NCBI GenBank assembly: GCA_017538105.1
Contig: JAFYJN010000050.1
Coordinates: forward strand, 1 to 64,000
Direction of reading: 5' to 3'
DNA from: Prevotella sp.
GTDB lineage: Bacteria > Bacteroidota > Bacteroidia > Bacteroidales > Bacteroidaceae
DNA: 64,000 bases
Shown here: positions 34,882 to 43,048 of the stretch, piece after piece
Layout of the letters: every line of letters begins with the position of its first letter
Numbering within the stretch: position 1 is the first letter of the stretch
Program-made: the position numbers and the translations under genes
Notes under the pieces: model-generated
Told to the model about the DNA's origin: nothing
The model's database searches: none
Seen by the model: only the letters and a program-made list of their open reading frames with translations

Positions 34882-36657
34882 ATGAAAAAGAAAATCCAGT
34901 TCAGTCTTGTTTACCGCGACATGTGGCAGTCATCGGGTAAATTCCAACCCCGAAAAGACCAACTTGAGCGCATAGCGCCCGCCATCATCGATATGGGATG
35001 CTTCTCCCGTGTGGAAACGAACGGCGGTGCTTTCGAGCAGGTGAATCTCCTCGCCGGCGAAAACCCCAACCATGCCGTCCGCGCCTTTTGCAAACCTTTC
35101 AACGAGGTAGGCATCAAGACCCACATGCTCGACCGCGGCCTGAACGCCCTTCGCATGTATCCCGTTCCCGACGACGTGCGTGAGCTTCAATACAAAGTGA
35201 AGCACGCCCAAGGTGTCGACATCCCCCGTATCTTCTGCGGTCTGAACGACACGCGCAACATCATACCCAGCATCAAATGGGCGAAGGCCGCAGGCATGAC
35301 ACCACAGGCCACGCTCTGCATCACCACATCGCCCGTCCACACCGTGGAATACTACAGCAACATCGCCGATGAGCTGATTGCCGCTGGTGCTGAAGAGATC
35401 TGTCTGAAAGACATGGCCGGTATTGGCCAGCCCGCGCTGCTCGGTGCCCTGACGAAGAGCATCAAGACGAAGCATCCCGACGTGATTATCCAGTACCACG
35501 GCCACAGTGGCCCCGGTCTGTCGATGGCCTCCATCCTCGAGGTGTGCAACAACGGCGGCGATATCATCGACACCGCCATCGAGCCGTTGAGCTGGGGTAA
35601 GGTACATCCCGACATCATCTCCGTGCAGAGCATGTTGAAGAATGAAGGTTTCGAGGTGGCCGACATCAATATGAACGCCTATATGAAAGCCCGTTCGCTG
35701 ACACAGGAATTCATCGACGACTGGCTGGGTTACTTCATCAACCCCGGCAACAAACACATGTCGTCACTGCTGTTGGGTTGCGGACTTCCCGGTGGTATGA
35801 TGGGTTCGATGATGGCCGACCTGGCTGGCATCCACTCCATTATCAACAAGACACTGAAAGCCAAAGGCGAGCCCGAGTTGTCAACCGATGATATGCTGGT
35901 GAAACTGTTCGACGAGGTGGCTTACGTATGGCCGCGCGTAGGTTATCCACCACTGGTGACCCCGTTCTCACAATATGTGAAGAATATCGCGCTGATGAAC
36001 CTGCTCACCATGGCTCAGGGCAAGGGCCGCTTCGTTATGATGGACGACTCGATGTGGGGAATGATTCTCGGCAAGAGCGGACGCATCCCCGGCGAAATCG
36101 ACCAAGAGCTCAAAGATTTGGCCGCCAAGCAAGGTCGCGAGTTCACCGATGCCGACCCGCACACGCTCATTCCCAATGCCCTCGACGACTTCCGCAAGGA
36201 GATGGACGAGAATGGCTGGGAATATGGTCCCGACGACGAGGAACTGTACGAGTTGGGCATGCACCCCGAGCAATACCGCAACTTCAAGACTGGTCAGGCG
36301 AAGAAGAACTTCCTAGCCGACCTTCAGAAGATGAAAGACGCCAAGCTCGGTGCCAAACTCACGCCGGAGCAGCTGAGTGCCTTCAAACATGCCAAGGCCG
36401 ACGCCGTGGTGGCTCCTGTCAAAGGACAGATTTATTGGGAGTTCAATGGCGATGGCGAGTGCGCTCCCACCGTGGAGCCATTCATTGGCAAGGAATACAA
36501 GGAAGGCGACCCCTTCTGCTATATCCAAGCTCCTTGGGGCGAAATCGTCGAAGTGCCCGCCGCACTGGGTGGCAAACTTGTGGAGATTAACGCTAAGCAA
36601 GGCAGCAAGGTACAGAAAGGCGACACCATCGCGTATATTGAGAGAAGTGAGAAATAA
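34882..36657 (+). CDS. Pyruvate carboxylase/oxaloacetate decarboxylase-type carboxyltransferase subunit without biotin lysine
   Basis: This 591-residue protein is related to pycB/oadA. The HMGL-like TIM barrel (about 5-300) shows VYRDMWQSSGK (usually RDAHQS), metal-site residues in YHGHSGPG and the active Lys in ICLKDMAGIG. The conserved carboxyltransferase C-terminal part spans about 300-470. The last 75 residues look like a biotinyl/lipoyl domain (APVKGQIYWEF … GGKLVEINAKQGSKVQKGDTIAYIE), but the hairpin that normally carries AMKM reads CYIQAPWGEIVE, so there is no lysine to carry biotin. It may work with a separate biotin carrier or have another job. It lies upstream of an HD gene and the histidine-degradation genes, with a repeat element after it. 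Confidence 0.8.
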   Translation: MKKKIQFSLVYRDMWQSSGKFQPRKDQLERIAPAIIDMGCFSRVETNGGAFEQVNLLAGENPNHAVRAFCKPFNEVGIKTHMLDRGLNALRMYPVPDDVRELQYKVKHAQGVDIPRIFCGLNDTRNIIPSIKWAKAAGMTPQATLCITTSPVHTVEYYSNIADELIAAGAEEICLKDMAGIGQPALLGALTKSIKTKHPDVIIQYHGHSGPGLSMASILEVCNNGGDIIDTAIEPLSWGKVHPDIISVQSMLKNEGFEVADINMNAYMKARSLTQEFIDDWLGYFINPGNKHMSSLLLGCGLPGGMMGSMMADLAGIHSIINKTLKAKGEPELSTDDMLVKLFDEVAYVWPRVGYPPLVTPFSQYVKNIALMNLLTMAQGKGRFVMMDDSMWGMILGKSGRIPGEIDQELKDLAAKQGREFTDADPHTLIPNALDDFRKEMDENGWEYGPDDEELYELGMHPEQYRNFKTGQAKKNFLADLQKMKDAKLGAKLTPEQLSAFKHAKADAVVAPVKGQIYWEFNGDGECAPTVEPFIGKEYKEGDPFCYIQAPWGEIVEVPAALGGKLVEINAKQGSKVQKGDTIAYIERSEK

Positions 36658-36658
36658 A

Positions 36659-36766
36659 GGAGATTGGGAGTTTGGGAGATTAGGAGTTTGGACAATAGTC
36701 TGCTAAGCATTAACTTCAAGGCTCAAATCCCAAGACTGAAAACTCAAATCTCAAGACTCAAGCCTG
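36659..36766. repeat. Tandem-repeat hairpin element, GGAGTTTG alphabet
   Basis: GGAGATTGGGAGTTTGGGAGATTAGGAGTTT runs to the boundary GGACAATA (36690-36697). After TCTGCTAAGCATTAACTTC an inverted array of CTCAAATC and CCAAGACT units follows to 36766, eight bases before the HD gene. The two arms are complementary in type though not perfectly. Confidence 0.8.
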
Positions 36767-36773
36767 AAAGGGA

Positions 36774-37313
36774 ATGGACTACGAGCAGATTATAGACCTG
36801 TATTACAACGAGGATGCTACATTGCGCAGCATCCTCGTTGACCATAGTATGCAAGTGGCGCGGCGTGCCCTGCATATCGCCGATATGCACCCCGAACTGT
36901 CTCTGGACCGCACGTTCCTCTTCGAGGCGGCGATGCTCCACGACATCGGCATCGTCCGCTGCAACGCTCCTGGCATTCACTGCTACGGCACCGAGCCGTA
37001 TATCTGCCATGGCATCATAGGCGCGGAGATGTTGCGCCATCATGGGTTGGAGCGTCACGCCCGCGTGTGCGAACGGCATACTGGGGCGGGTATCACCCAG
37101 GACGATATTCTGACTCAGAACCTTCCCCTACCCCTTCGCGACCTCCTGCCCGAGACATTGGAGGAACAGGTCATCTGTTACGCTGACAAGTTCTATTCGA
37201 AGAGTCGTCCCGCCGGATATGAGAAGACCCTTGAGCAGGCCATGAAGAGCCTGGCAAAGTTTGGCACTGCGGGCGTAGAACGTTTCAGATTATGGGCGGA
37301 GAGGTTTGAATGA
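36774..37313 (+). CDS. HD-domain hydrolase
   Basis: This 179-residue cytosolic protein has the metal-dependent HD phosphohydrolase fold. Metal ligands visible in order are His in VDHSMQVAR (near 24), the HD pair in EAAMLHDIGIV (near 56-57), His in YICHGIIGAEMLRHHG (near 82), and His in CERHTGAGIT (near 106). This spacing is like the small HDIG-type hydrolases. It ends in a helical part AMKSLAKFGTAGVERFRLW. It sits in a gap bounded by repeat elements on both sides, between the carboxyltransferase and ftcD. Substrate unknown: nucleotide phosphohydrolase activity is the usual guess for the fold. Confidence 0.85.
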   Translation: MDYEQIIDLYYNEDATLRSILVDHSMQVARRALHIADMHPELSLDRTFLFEAAMLHDIGIVRCNAPGIHCYGTEPYICHGIIGAEMLRHHGLERHARVCERHTGAGITQDDILTQNLPLPLRDLLPETLEEQVICYADKFYSKSRPAGYEKTLEQAMKSLAKFGTAGVERFRLWAERFE

Positions 37314-37420
37314 GAGAAAGTGAGAGGTGAGGGGTGAAAAAAAGAGGTGAGAGGTGAGGGGTGAGAGAATAGTCCTCTGAACCTAGGAAAACCTAGGATT
37401 ACTTAGGAAAGCCTAATACA
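37313..37420. repeat. Tandem repeats: GTGAGAGGTGAGGG array with GAGAATA boundary, then CCTAGGAAAA array
   Basis: Units GTGAGAGGTGAGGG repeat from about 37318 to 37364 and end in GAGAATA (37365-37371) followed by GTCCTCTGA. A second array of A(C/T)CTAGGAAA units follows to 37415 and ends AAAGCCTAATA. Together they fill the gap before ftcD. Confidence 0.75.
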
Positions 37421-37448
37421 ATTAGACACTAAACCTTTAAAAAACACT

Positions 37449-39158
37449 ATGAATAACCGACAAATCGTGGAGTGCGTGCCCAATTTCAGTGAGGGGCGCG
37501 ACATGAACATTATCCGACAGATTACCGATTGTATAGAAAGCGTCGAAGGCGTGAAGCTCCTTGATGTGGATCCCGGCGAGGCCACCAACCGTACGGTAGT
37601 CACCTTCGTGGGCGCTCCCGAGGCCGTGTGCGAAGCCGCCTTCCGCGCCGTGGGCAAGGCCGGCGAACTGATAGACATGCGCCGTCACCACGGTGCCCAC
37701 CCCCGCATGGGTGCCACCGACGTGCTGCCCCTCATCCCCGTGAGCGGCATCACCTTGGAGGAATGTGCCGCCTTGGCCCGCCAACTGGCTGAACGCATCG
37801 CCACCGAACACCGCATCCCCTGTTACTGTTACGAAGCCGCCGCCTACAGCGAGGAGCGCAAGAACCTTGCCGTATGCCGCACCGGCGAATATGAGGCACT
37901 GCGCGAGCGATTGTCCACCCCCGGTCAGATGCCCGACCACGGAGCGCGCCCCTTCGACGACGATGTGGCCCGTACGGGCTGTACCGCCGTGGGTGCACGC
38001 GACTTCCTCATCGCCGTGAACTTCAACCTGAATACCACCTCCACACGCCGCGCCAACGCCATCGCTTTCGATGTGCGCGAGAAAGGGCGGCCCAAACGCG
38101 AAGGAAACGCCATCACCGGCAAGCCACTGAAAGATGCCGAGGGTAACACCATCATGTTGCCCGGCACACTGAAGAGTACCAAGGCCATCGGATGGTACAT
38201 CGATGAATATGGTATCGCCCAGGTATCGATGAACATCACCAATATCAACGTCACACCGCTACATGTGGCCTTCGACGAGGTATGCCGCTGCGCCCAGAAC
38301 CGTGGCATCCGCGTGACGGGCACGGAGATAGTGGGACTCATCCCCAAGCGCACGCTCCTCGAGGCCGGCCGTTATTTCTTGGAGAAGCAACATCGTTCGA
38401 CGGGTATCCCCGAAGGCGACATCATCGACATCGCCATCCGCTCGATGGGACTGGCCGACCTGAAGCCTTTCAACCCCAAAGAGAAAGTCATCGAATTCAT
38501 GCTCGACGACGAGAGCAAAGACAAGCGGCTGGTTGACCTCACGGTGAAAAGGTTCGCCGAGGAGACATCACGTGAGTCACCCGCCCCCGGTGGTGGCACC
38601 ATCGCCGCCTATATGGGAGCCTTGGGTGCCGCCTTGGGCACGATGGTAGCCAACCTGTCCAGTCACAAGGCCGGCTGGGACGACCGATGGGAGGAGTTCA
38701 GCCACTGGGCCGACCAAGGACAGGCTTTGGAGGCACAGTTGCTACATCTCGTTGACGAAGACACACAGGCCTTCAACCGTATCATGACCGCCTTCGGCAT
38801 GCCCAAGGGTTCCGACGAGGAGAAGGCCGCCCGCAGCGCTGCCATCCAAGCCGCCACGCTCTATGCCGCCGAGGTTCCTCTTGAGACAATGCGCACCACC
38901 ATGGAGGTCTTTTCTCTCTGTCGCGCCATGGTCAAGGACGGCAATCCCAACAGCGTCACCGACGCCGGCGTGGGAACCTTGGCCGCCCGTGCCGCCGTGC
39001 TCGGCGCCGGCATGAATGTGATGATTAACGCCTCGTCGCTGAAGGACAAGGAGCAGGCACAAACCCTTATCAGCCAAGCCAAGGAACTGATGGAAAAAGC
39101 CAATGAAGAGGAGAAGGTGATAACATCAGCAGTCTTTGATATTATTAATAGGGAGTAA
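37449..39158 (+). CDS. ftcD: Bifunctional glutamate formimidoyltransferase / formimidoyl-THF cyclodeaminase
   Basis: FtcD moves the formimino group from N-formimino-glutamate to tetrahydrofolate, then deaminates it to methenyl-THF, the last step of histidine breakdown. The 569 residues hold both domains. The formiminotransferase part spans about 3-330, starts QIVECVPNFSEGRDMNII, and has the catalytic-region His in MRRHHGAHPRMGATDVLP (near 80-83). The cyclodeaminase helical part (about 360-569) starts FAEETSRESPAPGGGTIAAYMGALGAAL. This fused form matches the mammalian enzyme and many Bacteroidetes. The stop codon lies in the first repeat unit of the following element (AATAGGGAGTAA), so the last residues NRE come from it. 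With hutU, hutH and hutI it makes a full pathway that yields glutamate. Confidence 0.95.
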   Translation: MNNRQIVECVPNFSEGRDMNIIRQITDCIESVEGVKLLDVDPGEATNRTVVTFVGAPEAVCEAAFRAVGKAGELIDMRRHHGAHPRMGATDVLPLIPVSGITLEECAALARQLAERIATEHRIPCYCYEAAAYSEERKNLAVCRTGEYEALRERLSTPGQMPDHGARPFDDDVARTGCTAVGARDFLIAVNFNLNTTSTRRANAIAFDVREKGRPKREGNAITGKPLKDAEGNTIMLPGTLKSTKAIGWYIDEYGIAQVSMNITNINVTPLHVAFDEVCRCAQNRGIRVTGTEIVGLIPKRTLLEAGRYFLEKQHRSTGIPEGDIIDIAIRSMGLADLKPFNPKEKVIEFMLDDESKDKRLVDLTVKRFAEETSRESPAPGGGTIAAYMGALGAALGTMVANLSSHKAGWDDRWEEFSHWADQGQALEAQLLHLVDEDTQAFNRIMTAFGMPKGSDEEKAARSAAIQAATLYAAEVPLETMRTTMEVFSLCRAMVKDGNPNSVTDAGVGTLAARAAVLGAGMNVMINASSLKDKEQAQTLISQAKELMEKANEEEKVITSAVFDIINRE

Positions 39159-39296
39159 AAAAGGAAGTTAATTTGCTACGCTCATGGAAGTTAAAGTGGA
39201 AGTTAAAATGGACAATACTCCGCCTCTGACTAATGTCCAGCACGAAGTGCTTAACTTCCTTTTATAACTCCCACTTTAACTCCCATTTTAACTTTC
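39151..39296. repeat. Complete gene-less hairpin element with GGACAATA / TAATGTCC core
   Basis: Left arm: GGGAGTAAAAAAGGAAGTTAA, then TTGCTACGCTCATGG, then GAAGTTAAAGT and GGAAGTTAAAAT. Core: GGACAATA (39210-39217), loop CTCCGCCTCTGAC (39218-39230), TAATGTCC (39231-39238). Right arm: CTTAACTTCC, TTTATAACTCCCACTTTAACTCCCATTTTAAC to 39296. Core ends and arms are inverted relative to each other, so a long stem-loop can form. Confidence 0.85.
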
Positions 39297-39316
39297 ATCA
39301 TCAAATCAAAAATACT

Positions 39317-41332
39317 ATGACCACAAAAGCATTTCAAGAAGAGATCAGGCTCGGCATCCCCGACACGCTGCCGGAGCCAAAGGCATACGACCCCAATATC
39401 AACCATGCCCCCAAGCGCAAGGATATCCTCACCGATGACGAGAAACGGTTGGCGTTGCGCAATGCACTGCGCTATTTCCCGCCCCACCTCCATGCCACGC
39501 TGGCCAAGGAGTTCCGGCAGGAGTTGGCCGACTACGGACGTATCTATATGTACCGTTACCGTCCGTCGTACGACATCTATGCCCGTCCCATCGACGAATA
39601 TCCTGCCCGTTCGCGCCAGGCCGCGGCCATCATGCTGATGATTCAGAACAACCTCGACCCGCGCGTGGCACAACATCCCCATGAGTTGATTATCTACGGC
39701 GGCAATGGAGCCATCTTCCAAAACTGGGCGCAATACCGCTTGGTGATGCGTTACCTGAGCGAGATGACCGACGAGCAGACCCTCGTGATGTATTCGGGTC
39801 ACCCGTTGGGACTCTTCCCCTCGCATAAAGACGCGCCACGTGTGGTGGTGACCAATGGCATGGTCATCCCCAACTACTCCAAGCCCGACGACTGGGAGCG
39901 CATGAACGCCCTCGGCGTTAGCCAATACGGACAGATGACCGCCGGAAGCTACATGTATATCGGTCCGCAGGGCATCGTCCACGGCACCACGATTACCGTG
40001 CTGAATGCGGGGAGGAAAGTATTACAGGGGGCAAGGAGCAAGGAGCAAGGGGCAAGGGAGCGACAATTGCTGTTTGTGTCGTCAGGTCTCGGTGGCATGT
40101 CGGGTGCCCAGCCCAAAGCCGGCAATATCGCCGGTGTGGTGAGCGTAGTGGCCGAGATCAACCCCAAGGCGGCCCAGAAACGATATGACCAAGGATGGGT
40201 GGACGAGCTGCACGACAACCTCGACGAGCTGATACCCGCCGTCCGCAAGGCCGTGGCCGAGCGGCGCACCGTGTCGATGGCTTACGTGGGCAATGTAGTT
40301 GACCTGTGGGAGCGGTTAGCCGATGAAGATATCCGCGTGGACTTAGGCAGCGACCAGACCTCGTTGCATAACCCGTGGGCAGGCGGCTACTACCCCGTGG
40401 GGCTGACCCTCGATGAGTCGAAACGTATGATGGCCGAAGAGCCGGAGAAATTCAAGGACTGTGTGCGTGCGTCATTGCGCCGTCAAGTGGCCGCCATCAA
40501 CCGGCTGGCCGCCCGTGGCATGTATTTCTTCGACTATGGAAACGCCTTCCTGCTGGAGTCGAGCCGCGCCGGTGCCGACATCTGGGCGGATGCATCATCC
40601 AAGAAATTCCGCTATCCCTCCTACGTCCAGGACATCATGGGACCGATGTTCTTCGACTACGGCTTTGGTCCATTCCGTTGGGTATGCACCTCCGGCAACC
40701 CCGCCGACCTGGCGAAGACCGACCAGTTGGCTGGCGATGTGCTCGAAGCGATGCTGAAAGACGCTCCTGAGAGCATCAAGGGACAGTTGGCCGACAACCT
40801 GCATTGGATTCGCGAGGCAGGGCGCAACAAGTTGGTGGTGGGTTCACAGGCCCGCATCCTCTATGCCGATGCCGAGGGACGCGCAAAGATAGCCCTTGCC
40901 TTCAACGACGCCATCCGCAAGGGAGAGCTGACGGCACCTGTGGTGCTCGGTCGTGACCACCACGACGTGTCGGGCACCGACTCACCGTTCCGTGAGACGA
41001 GCAACATCTACGACGGTTCACAGTTCTGCGCCGACATGGCCGTTCAGAACGTCATCGGCGACGCTTTCCGTGGCGCCACATGGGTGAGCATCCACAATGG
41101 CGGTGGCGTAGGCTGGGGCGAGGTCATCAACGGCGGCTTCGGCATGGTGATTGACGGTTCGGAGAGTGCCGACCGCCATATCCGCGAGATGTTGTTCTGG
41201 GACGTGAACAACGGCATCGCCCGCCGCGCCTGGGCCCGTAACAGCGGCAGCCTGGAGGCTATCCGCCGCGAGATGGAACGCTCACCAGAACTAAAGGTGA
41301 CATTGCCGTATCTGGTGGAAGAGGATCTATAA
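39317..41332 (+). CDS. hutU: Urocanate hydratase
   Basis: HutU adds water to urocanate to give imidazolone propionate using tightly bound NAD. The frame opens at 39233 inside the repeat element, but ATG 39317 begins the conserved part (TKAFQEEIRLGIPDTLPEP) and is chosen, giving 671 residues. Family signatures: IIYGGNGAIFQNWAQYRL, LYVMYSGHPLGLF-like segment, TAGSYMYIGPQGIVHGT, FVSSGLGGMSGAQPKA, DLGSDQTSLHNPWAGGYYP and HNGGGVGWGEVINGGFGMV. An extra low-complexity stretch (about residues 236-248, LQGARSKEQGARERQ) lies where the family normally has a short loop before LFVSSGLGG; its DNA matches intergenic repeats. The reading frame is intact, so the enzyme may still work. It is longer than the classic 550-residue form, as seen in the Bacteroidetes type. 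Confidence 0.93.
   Translation: MTTKAFQEEIRLGIPDTLPEPKAYDPNINHAPKRKDILTDDEKRLALRNALRYFPPHLHATLAKEFRQELADYGRIYMYRYRPSYDIYARPIDEYPARSRQAAAIMLMIQNNLDPRVAQHPHELIIYGGNGAIFQNWAQYRLVMRYLSEMTDEQTLVMYSGHPLGLFPSHKDAPRVVVTNGMVIPNYSKPDDWERMNALGVSQYGQMTAGSYMYIGPQGIVHGTTITVLNAGRKVLQGARSKEQGARERQLLFVSSGLGGMSGAQPKAGNIAGVVSVVAEINPKAAQKRYDQGWVDELHDNLDELIPAVRKAVAERRTVSMAYVGNVVDLWERLADEDIRVDLGSDQTSLHNPWAGGYYPVGLTLDESKRMMAEEPEKFKDCVRASLRRQVAAINRLAARGMYFFDYGNAFLLESSRAGADIWADASSKKFRYPSYVQDIMGPMFFDYGFGPFRWVCTSGNPADLAKTDQLAGDVLEAMLKDAPESIKGQLADNLHWIREAGRNKLVVGSQARILYADAEGRAKIALAFNDAIRKGELTAPVVLGRDHHDVSGTDSPFRETSNIYDGSQFCADMAVQNVIGDAFRGATWVSIHNGGGVGWGEVINGGFGMVIDGSESADRHIREMLFWDVNNGIARRAWARNSGSLEAIRREMERSPELKVTLPYLVEEDL
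40027..40060 (+). repeat. GGGGCAAGGAGCAA array inside hutU
   Basis: Five purine-rich units of seven bases (GCAAGGA / GCAAGGG) lie in frame in hutU. The same alphabet occurs between genes at 46690-46710 and, inverted, at 52604-52620. No boundary motif follows inside the gene. Confidence 0.8.
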
Positions 41333-41336
41333 AGGA

Positions 41337-41465
41337 CCCACCCTAAAACCCATCCTAAAACCCACCCCGGCCCTCCCAAAGGGAGGGAGAAGAAGGGAGG
41401 GAGTAGATTGAGAACACTAAACACTCATCAATAAACACTAAACACTCATCACTAAACACTCAAGA
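41337..41465. repeat. C/G palindrome and AACACTAAACACTCATC tandem repeat
   Basis: Three CCCA(C/T)CC(T/C) starts lead to a CCCTCCCAAAGGGAGGG palindrome (about 41371-41388). From 41411 a tandem of AACACTAAACACTCATC units (three copies) runs up to the hutH ATG, so its leader is made of repeat. Confidence 0.75.
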
Positions 41466-41466
41466 G

Positions 41467-42957
41467 ATGATTCATAAGATCAGTGCGGGTCACCTGACCC
41501 AAGACAAGATAGACGAGATTATCACCCAAGGCTATAAATTGGAGTTGGGCGACGACTCACGCCAGCGTATCGCACATTGCCGCGAATACCTTGACCATAA
41601 GATTGCCACGTCGAAAGAGCCTATCTATGGTGTGACGACAGGCTTCGGCTCACTGTGCGACATCAGCATCGACGCTGACCAACTGGCACAGTTGCAGATC
41701 AACCTGATGATGTCACACGCCTGTGGCACTGGCGACCGTGTGCCCAACGACATCGTGAAGATTATGATTCTGCTGAAGATACAGTCGTTGAGTTATGGCT
41801 ATTCCGGCTGTCAGCTGTGCACCGTGGAGCGGCTCATCGATTTCTTCAACAACGACATCTACCCCATCGTTTATCAACAAGGCTCCGTGGGAGCCTCCGG
41901 CGACCTCGTTCCGCTCGCCCACCTCTGTCTGCCACTCGTAGGACTGGGTGAGGTGGAATACCACGGAGAACGCATGAGCGGCGGTGCCATCCTCAAGAAG
42001 ATGGGTTGGGAACCTATCCGTTTGGCCTCGAAAGAAGGACTGGCGCTGCTCAACGGCACGCAGAACATGAGTGCCCATGCCGTGTGGTCGCTCATCCAGG
42101 CCAAGCGTCTCACCGAATGGTCCGACATCATCGCCGCCATGTCGCTCGATGCCTACGACGGACGCATCGAACCGTTCAACCTTGCCGTCCATCTGGTGCG
42201 CTCACACAATGGTCAGATAGCCACGGCGGCACGTTTCAACGAGCTGTTGCGCGACAGCGAGCTGATACACCAACCGAAGGTGAACGTGCAAGACCCCTAC
42301 TCTTTCCGTTGCATCCCACAGGTGCATGGCGCGGTGAAAGACACCCTGTCGTATGTGAAATCGGTGGTCGACATCGAAATCAATGCCACGACAGACAATC
42401 CCACCGTCTGTCCCGACGAAGACCTCATCATCTCCGCCGGCAATTTCCACGGTGAGCCGATAGCCATGCCCATGGACTTCCTATGCATCGCCATGAACGA
42501 GTTGGGCAGCATCTCCGAACGTCGCCAATATAAGTTGGTGTCTGGCAACCGCGGCCTCCCCTCATTCCTCGTGGCCAAGCCCGGACTGAACAGCGGTTTC
42601 ATGATACCCCAATACACGTCGGCCTCCATCGTGAGCCAGAGCAAGACGCTCTGTATGCCATCGTCTGCCGACAGCATCCCCACCTCGCAGGGACAGGAAG
42701 ACCATGTGAGCATGGGCGCCAATGCTGGCACGAAGCTGATGCGTATCGTGCAGAACACCGAGCGCGTGTTGGCCATCGAGCTGTTCACCGCCGCCCAGGC
42801 CCTTGAGTTCCGTCGCCCACTGAAATCATCTACCGCCGTGGAGCGTCTGCATGCCGCCTACCGCAAGGTGGTGCCTTTCATCGACCACGATGAAGTGATG
42901 TATCCACATATCGCCAACACGGTGAAGTTTATGAGGAGTTTTAGGCTGGGAGGTTAG
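41467..42957 (+). CDS. hutH: Histidine ammonia-lyase
   Basis: HutH removes ammonia from histidine to give urocanate. The 496-residue protein has the self-made MIO cofactor triad Ala143-Ser144-Gly145 in GSVGASGDLVPLAHL, preceded by YGVTTGFGSLCD (the conserved Tyr-Gly-Val-x-T-G-x-Gly near 55). Other signatures are LLNGTQNMSAHAVW, FRCIPQVHGAVKD, NATTDNPTVCPDEDLIISAGNFHG and GQEDHVSMGA. The position of the triad equals that of well-studied HutH enzymes. The C-terminus is short and its last residues (RLGG) are coded by the start of a GGGAG repeat array. Its leader is also repeat. It lies between hutU and hutI in the pathway cluster. Confidence 0.95.
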   Translation: MIHKISAGHLTQDKIDEIITQGYKLELGDDSRQRIAHCREYLDHKIATSKEPIYGVTTGFGSLCDISIDADQLAQLQINLMMSHACGTGDRVPNDIVKIMILLKIQSLSYGYSGCQLCTVERLIDFFNNDIYPIVYQQGSVGASGDLVPLAHLCLPLVGLGEVEYHGERMSGGAILKKMGWEPIRLASKEGLALLNGTQNMSAHAVWSLIQAKRLTEWSDIIAAMSLDAYDGRIEPFNLAVHLVRSHNGQIATAARFNELLRDSELIHQPKVNVQDPYSFRCIPQVHGAVKDTLSYVKSVVDIEINATTDNPTVCPDEDLIISAGNFHGEPIAMPMDFLCIAMNELGSISERRQYKLVSGNRGLPSFLVAKPGLNSGFMIPQYTSASIVSQSKTLCMPSSADSIPTSQGQEDHVSMGANAGTKLMRIVQNTERVLAIELFTAAQALEFRRPLKSSTAVERLHAAYRKVVPFIDHDEVMYPHIANTVKFMRSFRLGG

Positions 42958-43019
42958 GAGATTGGGAGTATGGGAGTTTAGGAGTCTGGGAGTCTGGGAG
43001 TCTGGGAGTTTGGACAATA
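42943..43019. repeat. GGGAGTCTG tandem array with GGACAATA boundary
   Basis: Units of GGGAGTNT(G/A) run from the hutH stop to the boundary GGACAATA (43012-43019). An A/T-rich stretch with AAGCATAAAGCATAAATTTC follows directly into hutI. No clear inverted arm is seen, so this is a half element. Confidence 0.8.
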
Positions 43020-43048
43020 GTTTGATAAGCATAAAGCATAAATTTCAA

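Noticed and set aside
39233-39316. N-terminal extension of HutU
   Set aside because: It is coded by the right arm of the repeat element; homologous sequence starts at ATG 39317.
42962-43048. N-terminal extension of HutI (MGVWEFRSLGVWES…)
   Set aside because: These codons are the GGGAGTCTG repeat array. The conserved protein starts at ATG 43049.
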